Shown: positions 23,120 through 27,810 of the stretch, one piece after another
Layout of the letters: each line of letters starts with the position of its first letter
Numbering within the stretch: the stretch's first letter is position 1
Assembly: GCA_900757495.1 (NCBI GenBank)
Contig: CAAENX010000018.1
Span: 1-27,810 of the forward strand
DNA from: an uncultured Collinsella sp.
Lineage (GTDB): Bacteria > Actinomycetota > Coriobacteriia > Coriobacteriales > Coriobacteriaceae
Length of the DNA: 27,810 nt
Reading direction: 5' to 3'
The notes under the pieces: model-generated
Seen by the model: only the letters and a program-made list of their open reading frames with translations
Databases searched by the model: none
What the model was told of the DNA's origin: nothing
Program-made: the position numbers and the translations under genes

Positions 23120-25279
23120 TTAATTGTTCAGCATGCGGTCGAAGCTTCCCGAGTCGCCATCCCGATAGTCGGCGGTCATCAGAATCTCCTGCGGAATACG
23201 CCCGCCCTCGCGCAGCACGTTGCGGAATTGCACGCGCGTGACCATGGGCAGGTCCTTGATCGTAGCGGCCAGGTTCTGCGGCACGCCCTGGTTGGCAGCC
23301 GCGGGCTCGCACGCGCCGCCAGCCTTCACGCGGCGTTTATGCTCGGCAAGCATGGCGCGATACATTCCGGCATGCAGGCGAATCTCAACGACGTTGGCGT
23401 TGCGGGCCTGCTCGACGATGCGCGCACCCTCTCGATCGATGTCGCCCACGTAGTAGACATAGCTAAAGCGATAGCCGATCTCGGCCAGATAATCATCCAG
23501 TGCGTGCGAGACGCTCGCCTTGCAGCCGCCGCCAAAGATTACGCCGCCCACCTTAGTGCCAAAGAGCTTGGCATGTTTACGTCCGCGCAGGAGCTTGACG
23601 ATCTCGTCATAGGTATCCAGGTTCTCGACCATAATGAACGGCTTGTCGGCGCCCAGCGTAAAGAAGCCCGTAAAGTGCACCGGACGGTTGGGGGCGACCT
23701 TGATTGCCTGCATGCTGATGCCCTTTTCGGTCATGCGCCTGATTAGACGCTCACCATGCTTGCCGTCGAAGGCTTTTTCGTCGTTGAAGATCTGGTAGGC
23801 ACGCTGGCGACGCGAGGCAACCGGCGTATCGGCACCGCGGTTCTGTTCAATCCATGCCTGGATAATCGCAATCTCCTCGGCGATTTTGCGATTGGACATT
23901 TCGTTGTGCTGAGCGCGCTGCGGCGTCTTTTTACCGTCCTTGCCTTCAACCCTTACAATCTGGGTCTGCTGCTCCTTAATTTTGGAGAGCGCCGTAGGCG
24001 TGGGAACGACCTTGAGCAGCTGCCTACCCAGAACGCGGGCCAGGGCAAACGCCGAAACTTCGCCATGGGTAGTCGACTCAGCCTGTTGGGCGGCCGTATC
24101 TGCTGCGGCAGGCTCGGACTTCTTCTGAGACTTGCGCTTAGAATCGCCTTGGACATTGCGCTCGCGTTTCGAAGTAGACCTCTGCTTCTGCGAACGCTCG
24201 GGCTTGTCCTCCTTCGCCGGCTGACGCTTAGGCTGCCCCATCGGAGCATCCACCTTCGCATCTTCGTCGCGCGGCGCTACATTCTCGGCGGCATCCTGAG
24301 CGTTAGAGCCGCGACCGCCACGATGACGACGGCGGCGAGGCTTGCTCGAAGGACCCTCCCCCGTCTGTTCAACCGCAGGTTGCTGGCCCTGAGTCTCCGT
24401 ATCGGACGCAGTCTGCCCATCAACAGGCTTCTGTTCACGAACTTCCGACTCGGCAAGCTTCACGGCCCTCTCGGCCCGCACCTCCGGAACCTGATTGACC
24501 TTCTCCTGACGCTTTACGGGGTACGCGCGGCCTGCAAAGCCGCGACCGGGACGACATGAGTCTGAGGCCTTCTTGGCCGGCTTCTCGGAATCGTCCGAAA
24601 CCTCGGCGGCCTCTTCGGCCTCGCACACAACATCCTGCTGCTCGGCCTTAAAATGCGCACCGCGACGACGCTTGGACTCCTGAGGCTCAGCGGACTTTTG
24701 CTCTTTCACAGGCTCCTGCGGCTCGGCGACAGGCTCGTTCTCGACAACCTCGGTAACGGCCTCATCCTTTTGAGCCACGGCACGACGGAAGCGTTCCTGT
24801 TGGGCGCGGCGCTGCGCATCACGCTTTCCGCCTCCGCCAAAGCCACCTCGGCCCGCCTTGGCGGTAAAGGCACGCACGACATGCTCATCGAGCAGCTCGT
24901 CAGTATCGATATGCTCACGCGGGGCAACTTCTTCCGCAGCAGGCACCTCAACGGAATCCTCGACAGGCTGCTCCTGGGCATCATGAATCTCGGCATTGAT
25001 GGTGTAGAAGGCAGGGCGGCCGTTAATGCCGCTGCCCTCGATCTTGGTCACAATCTTTGCCGCGATAAGCTCATCGCGCATCGCCTTGGTGTCGCATTCC
25101 TTATCGACGGAGCGGAAGATTTGTGCCAGTGCGCTCGACTTAATCTTGAGTGCCTTGCGGCAGAGCAGGTCGTAAGCAACCAGCTTGGCGCGCTCGGCAG
25201 AAAGCGACGTTTGTCCGCTCAGGCGCTCAGCCAGGGCATCGACATTTTGTTGGTTATCGGAATATACCGTCTTGGCCAC
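23120..25279 (-). CDS. Orphan JetD-like (DUF2220-type) TOPRIM protein with disordered linker
   Basis: Function unknown. The 719-residue protein has three parts. Residues about 15-90 look like a winged-helix DNA-binding domain (AYDLLCRKALKIKSSALAQIF). Residues about 105-430 are a highly charged Glu/Lys/Arg/Gln-rich, presumably disordered linker with an RGG-like patch (AGRGGFGGGG) and SKPRRRRHRGGRG. The C-terminal 240 residues carry a TOPRIM-like acidic set, Glu552 in VENLDTY and Asp613/Asp615 in GDIDREG, resembling the Wadjet nuclease subunit JetD. No JetA, B or C gene is nearby. GTG at 25279 has AAAGGGG 4 nt upstream and begins AKTVYSDN; an in-frame upstream extension to 25360 lacks a ribosome site. 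Copy 2 of the palindromic element follows it. Confidence 0.75.
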   Translation of the reverse strand: MAKTVYSDNQQNVDALAERLSGQTSLSAERAKLVAYDLLCRKALKIKSSALAQIFRSVDKECDTKAMRDELIAAKIVTKIEGSGINGRPAFYTINAEIHDAQEQPVEDSVEVPAAEEVAPREHIDTDELLDEHVVRAFTAKAGRGGFGGGGKRDAQRRAQQERFRRAVAQKDEAVTEVVENEPVAEPQEPVKEQKSAEPQESKRRRGAHFKAEQQDVVCEAEEAAEVSDDSEKPAKKASDSCRPGRGFAGRAYPVKRQEKVNQVPEVRAERAVKLAESEVREQKPVDGQTASDTETQGQQPAVEQTGEGPSSKPRRRRHRGGRGSNAQDAAENVAPRDEDAKVDAPMGQPKRQPAKEDKPERSQKQRSTSKRERNVQGDSKRKSQKKSEPAAADTAAQQAESTTHGEVSAFALARVLGRQLLKVVPTPTALSKIKEQQTQIVRVEGKDGKKTPQRAQHNEMSNRKIAEEIAIIQAWIEQNRGADTPVASRRQRAYQIFNDEKAFDGKHGERLIRRMTEKGISMQAIKVAPNRPVHFTGFFTLGADKPFIMVENLDTYDEIVKLLRGRKHAKLFGTKVGGVIFGGGCKASVSHALDDYLAEIGYRFSYVYYVGDIDREGARIVEQARNANVVEIRLHAGMYRAMLAEHKRRVKAGGACEPAAANQGVPQNLAATIKDLPMVTRVQFRNVLREGGRIPQEILMTADYRDGDSGSFDRMLNN

Positions 25280-25381
25280 GGGGCCCCTTTCATATGCACA
25301 CATATACGTCCATATGGTACAACGCGCGCCGCCATCCACGCAAAACATCTGCGAGAACACCCCGGCATCATCCTTCTTTAC

Positions 25382-25419
25382 AAAAAAGACCGGGCCCGCG
25401 TTCTGCGGACCCGGTCTTT
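25382..25419 (-). terminator. cstA intrinsic terminator
   Basis: On the minus strand AAAGACCGGGTCCGC pairs with GCGGGCCCGGTCTTT (one G-U pair) around a 5-nt loop, followed by a T-run, 40 nt past the cstA stop codon. Confidence 0.92.
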
Positions 25420-25458
25420 CCGAGTCATAGAGATGGAGGATTCAATCCGTCCGATCGG

Positions 25459-27327
25459 CTAAGCCTTGGCGGCCTCGGCGTCGGCGGGAGCATCGGCAGC
25501 AGCGGCGCGACCATACTCGGCCTTGCCCATCTCGGACCACTCGGGCTCCTCGTCGGGCATGGAACCGGCCTCCTTGCCGAAGAACTCCTTGAGGCAGTTG
25601 ACGGCAACGATGAGGCCCAGGACCATCAGCAGGACGGCAAAGACGAGCTGCAGGCCCTTGGTGGCGGCAACGGAGACGGCAGCCGTGGTGGCGGTAGCCG
25701 GGATGGTGCCGAAGAAGCCAAACTGCTGGACAGCGGTCATGCAGCCCATGGCGCTCTGGACCAGCGAGGTGAAGGTGCAGCAGAGCAGGAAGACGACGGG
25801 CACGTAGAGCATCCAACCCTTACGGCCGGTGCACTTGCAGAACACGGCGAGGGTGATCATGGTCATACCGCCGAGCAGCTGGTTGGAAGCACCAAAGAGC
25901 GGCCAGATGTTGGTATAACCGCCAAAGGCGAGGGCGAGACCAGGAAGCAGGGTGACGACCGTGGCGAACCAGGGGTTGCCGAGGACCTTCATGTAGCCGG
26001 CCTTGGAGTCGACGGCCAGAGCGTCGTTGGTCTGGGCAAAGAACTCAGAGAACGAAGTGCGGGCGATACGAGCGACGGCGTCGAGCGAGGTCAGGGCCAG
26101 AGCGGAGACGTTCATGGTCATGAAGACCGTGGCAACAGTGCCGTCAATGCCAAAGGCCTGCATACCGCGAGCAATACCAGCGGCAAAGATCTGGAACGGG
26201 GTGCCCACGGCAGCACCATTAGCACCAGTGGTGTTCATGGTGGAGAACATGATGCCGGCGACGATGATGGCAAGGATGCCGACGAAGGACTCGACGATCA
26301 TAGCGCCGTAACCGACCTTGACGGCGTCCTGCTCCTTCTCGACCTGCTTAGAGGAGGTACCGGAAGAAACGAGGCTGTGGAAACCGGAGAGAGCGCCGCA
26401 AGCAACGGAGACAAACAGGACCGGGAACATCATGCCGGAGGCACCAGAGAAGCCGGTGAAGACCGGAGCGGTCATCGTAGCCTGGCCGTTAACACCCAGG
26501 ACAACGATGCCGAGGACAGCGCAGACGATCATGACGATCATCATGATCGAGGTGAGGTAGTCACGCGGGGTCTTGAGCATCTGGATGGGCATAGCGCCAG
26601 CGAAGACCAGGTAGACCATGACGACGGCGAACCACTGGAACTTGGTCAGATAAACCGGGAACTGCATACCAACGGCGAACATGAGGACCATGAGCACCAC
26701 GCCGGTGACGAACTCGGCAGCGCCGGTGAGGTTGAACTTCTTCTGGGCCCAACCAAAGACGATGGCGACGAAGGTGAACAGGATGGAGATGGTACCAGCG
26801 CAGCCAGCGGCGTAGGACTTAGCCTCGTTGACAGCGCCGGTGGCGGCATCGAGAACGGGAGCGGCAAACGTACCGCAGACCATGTCGGTGAAGGCGGCGA
26901 TGACGATGATGCAGAACAGCCAGCAGAACAGCAGGAACAGACGACGGCCAGTCTTGCCGATGTACTTCTCGATGAGCTGAGCCAGCGACTTGCCGTTGTT
27001 CTTCATCGAAGCGTACAGGGCACCAAAGTCGTGGACGGCGCCAAAGAAGATGCCGCCGACGAGGACCCAGAGCACGACGGGCAGCCAACCAAAGGCCATG
27101 GCGACGATCGTACCCGTGACGGGGCCGGCACCGCAGATCGAGCTGAACTGGTGCGAGAACGCGGTGAAGGCGGAGACAGGCGAGAAGCTCTTGCCGTCCT
27201 TCATGCGCTTGGCCGGCGTGAGAGCCTCTTTGTCAACGCCCCACTTGTTGGCCAGCCATCGGCCATAGCCCAGATAACCGCAGGCGAGCACCGCCGCGGC
27301 CACAACCATGAGCAAAACTCCGTTCAT
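25459..27327 (-). CDS. cstA: Carbon starvation protein CstA-family transporter
   Basis: Polytopic membrane transporter of 622 residues with about 15-18 hydrophobic helices. CstA/BtsT proteins take up pyruvate and have also been linked to peptide uptake in starvation. Visible family signatures are the N-terminal YGRWLANKWGVD, the HQFSSICGAGPVTGTIVA segment, GGIFFGAVHDFGALYASMKNNGKS, and CGALSGFHSLVSSGTSSKQ. The tail is short, Ala/Asp-rich and cytoplasmic. The start at 27327 has AGGAGG 8 nt upstream; an in-frame extension to 27378 contains the leader terminator tail and is rejected. Expression appears controlled by a structured leader with an Ile/Val-rich peptide, so intake of pyruvate or peptides may be tied to branched-chain amino acid supply. 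Confidence 0.95.
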   Translation of the reverse strand: MNGVLLMVVAAAVLACGYLGYGRWLANKWGVDKEALTPAKRMKDGKSFSPVSAFTAFSHQFSSICGAGPVTGTIVAMAFGWLPVVLWVLVGGIFFGAVHDFGALYASMKNNGKSLAQLIEKYIGKTGRRLFLLFCWLFCIIVIAAFTDMVCGTFAAPVLDAATGAVNEAKSYAAGCAGTISILFTFVAIVFGWAQKKFNLTGAAEFVTGVVLMVLMFAVGMQFPVYLTKFQWFAVVMVYLVFAGAMPIQMLKTPRDYLTSIMMIVMIVCAVLGIVVLGVNGQATMTAPVFTGFSGASGMMFPVLFVSVACGALSGFHSLVSSGTSSKQVEKEQDAVKVGYGAMIVESFVGILAIIVAGIMFSTMNTTGANGAAVGTPFQIFAAGIARGMQAFGIDGTVATVFMTMNVSALALTSLDAVARIARTSFSEFFAQTNDALAVDSKAGYMKVLGNPWFATVVTLLPGLALAFGGYTNIWPLFGASNQLLGGMTMITLAVFCKCTGRKGWMLYVPVVFLLCCTFTSLVQSAMGCMTAVQQFGFFGTIPATATTAAVSVAATKGLQLVFAVLLMVLGLIVAVNCLKEFFGKEAGSMPDEEPEWSEMGKAEYGRAAAADAPADAEAAKA

Positions 27328-27362
27328 TACATTTCCTCCTCTAAAAAGAACTTCCCAGACAT

Positions 27363-27401
27363 AAAAAATGAGGGCCATCGGTTGCGCTCGACGGCCCTCA
27401 T
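27363..27401 (-). terminator. Leader terminator (attenuator) upstream of cstA
   Basis: On the minus strand ATGAGGGCC pairs with GGCCCTCAT; the stem extends four more pairs inside (one G-U), followed by a run of U. It ends about 22 nt before the cstA ribosome site and follows a leader ORF, the position expected of a transcription attenuator rather than of an upstream gene's terminator. Confidence 0.75.
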
Positions 27402-27404
27402 CTT

Positions 27405-27489
27405 CATCAGCCGCCCGTTATCGTACGGGCTAGCTGTATGTGCTAACCCGCATCAGATAATTACTACGCTGATAATGTTTAGCTGATGC
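27405..27489 (-). promoter_or_regulatory. Alternative stems of the cstA leader
   Basis: On the minus strand GCATCAG (27489-27483) pairs with CTGATGC (27456-27450) around the Ile/Val codons, while CATCAGC (27488-27482) could instead pair with GCTGATG (27411-27405). GGGTTAGC/GCTAGCCC (27449-27427) and GCCCGT/ACGGGC (27430-27413) share bases 27427-27430 and so exclude each other. Mutually exclusive stems around a leader ORF are the mark of an attenuator. Exact energies were not computed. Confidence 0.6.
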
Positions 27490-27497
27490 GTGAACAT
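27453..27497 (-). CDS. Ile/Val-rich leader peptide of cstA
   Basis: A 14-codon ORF reads MFTHQLNIISVVII then TGA. Six of its last seven residues are Ile or Val. GAAGAGGA (27515-27508) lies about 10 nt before its ATG, a usable though slightly distant ribosome site; an in-frame ATG at 27521 would give 22 residues but has a weaker site. The final codons and stop lie within an RNA hairpin, and a U-tailed terminator follows before cstA. This is the arrangement of amino-acid-biosynthesis leader peptides, in which a ribosome stalling for charged tRNA changes RNA folding. Such short ORFs can occur by chance, so the call rests on the combination of composition, position and hairpins. Confidence 0.6.
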   Translation of the reverse strand: MFTHQLNIISVVII

Positions 27498-27568
27498 GTC
27501 TAAGAAATCCTCTTCAATCATGATGCGAACGATCCGTGCGTGTTCACATCCCCCAGTGGATGAAACGC

Positions 27569-27597
27569 AGTATGAAACTTTAGTTGCCTAAAGTCAA
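27569..27597 (-). promoter_or_regulatory. cstA promoter
   Basis: TTGACT (27597-27592) and CATACT (27574-27569) are 17 bp apart on the minus strand, predicting transcription from about 27562 and a leader of roughly 235 nt. Just upstream, AATTTC-N10-GAAAATT is an imperfect operator-like inverted repeat (about 27612-27634). Confidence 0.65.
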
Positions 27598-27716
27598 CGC
27601 AAATATGTAATGAATTTTCAACTTTTTTTGAAATTCTCGGTATAAAACGCCACTGACCTCGGACTTTACCCAACAAAAGTTTTTGCATGAGAGATGCCCC
27701 TCGGGAGCGGGCGGGC

Positions 27717-27810
27717 GTATACAAGGTTTCCTGCTCTACAGTCCTGCTCGCACGGAGAGCACATTAAGTGCTCTCCGGCTCGTGCGGAACTCGCGATAAA
27801 CCTTGTATAC
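27717..27810 (-). repeat. Dispersed palindromic element, copy 3 (cut by window end)
   Basis: Inverted relative to copies 1 and 2. A 13-bp arm GTATACAAGGTTT (27717-27729) pairs perfectly with AAACCTTGTATAC (27798-27810), the last base of the window. The 68-nt core matches copy 1 almost exactly, including the same 9-bp inner hairpin. Whether the arms continue is unknown because the right side lies outside the window. Confidence 0.85.

Noticed and set aside
23120..25279. Wadjet (JetABCD) defence system
   Set aside because: Only a JetD-like domain is present. The neighbours are a tRNA locus and cstA, and no SMC-like or kleisin-like gene is nearby.
25150..27486. 778-codon plus-strand frame opposite cstA and the start of the TOPRIM gene
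   Set aside because: It has low-complexity Asp/Gly/His-rich translation typical of the reverse complement of a membrane-protein gene.

Overview
The window is a high-GC chromosomal segment of an anaerobic, sugar-fermenting actinobacterium. The best guess is a gut Coriobacteriia such as Collinsella; this rests on protein style, codon use and gene content, because no rRNA gene is present. It holds 15 full-length protein genes, one probable leader-peptide ORF and one tRNA. There is no transposase, phage or CRISPR locus.

Layout. 62-3823: phosphoketolase preceded by a LacI-family regulator, with twin operator-like palindromes between them. 4007-4994: murB and its terminator. 5048-5178: first copy of a dispersed palindromic element. 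5198-6403: Tat-exported coiled-coil cell-wall hydrolase. 6670-7788: galE and terminator. 7953-11914: malQ and glgP (alpha-glucan breakdown) with terminator. 11955-12250: a regular 80-bp-period array of inverted repeats. 12391-16756: CUT1 sugar ABC operon (binding protein, two permeases, ATPase). 17063-17782: GntR/HutC regulator, divergent from 18007-20457, a PTS EIIC-EIIB protein fused to an HAD phosphatase. 20571-22640: polyprenyl diphosphate synthase and a CwlM-like protein without a recognisable amidase site. 22678-22798: tRNA-Gln(TTG) and terminator. 22975-23111: second palindromic element. 23120-25279: orphan JetD-like TOPRIM protein with a long disordered linker. 25382-27597: cstA with a structured, leader-peptide-bearing 5' region. 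27717-27810: third palindromic element, running into the window edge.

Functional theme. Most genes serve carbohydrate supply and fermentation. The ABC and PTS systems bring in sugars, MalQ and GlgP depolymerise glucans to glucose-1-P, GalE links galactose to glucose nucleotides, phosphoketolase makes acetyl-P, and CstA may recover pyruvate or peptides. A smaller theme is the envelope (murB, NlpC/CHAP hydrolase, polyprenyl synthase, CwlM-like regulator).

Most interesting points. (1) A three-copy structured repeat whose roughly 70-nt core is conserved while its long terminal stems differ at each locus but remain self-complementary. (2) A predicted attenuator with a short Ile/Val-rich leader peptide before cstA. 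(3) The PTS-phosphatase fusion. (4) The eight-half-site, 80-bp-period palindrome array. (5) The CwlM-like pseudo-amidase and the orphan JetD-like protein. All assignments come from reading the sequence; no database search was run.
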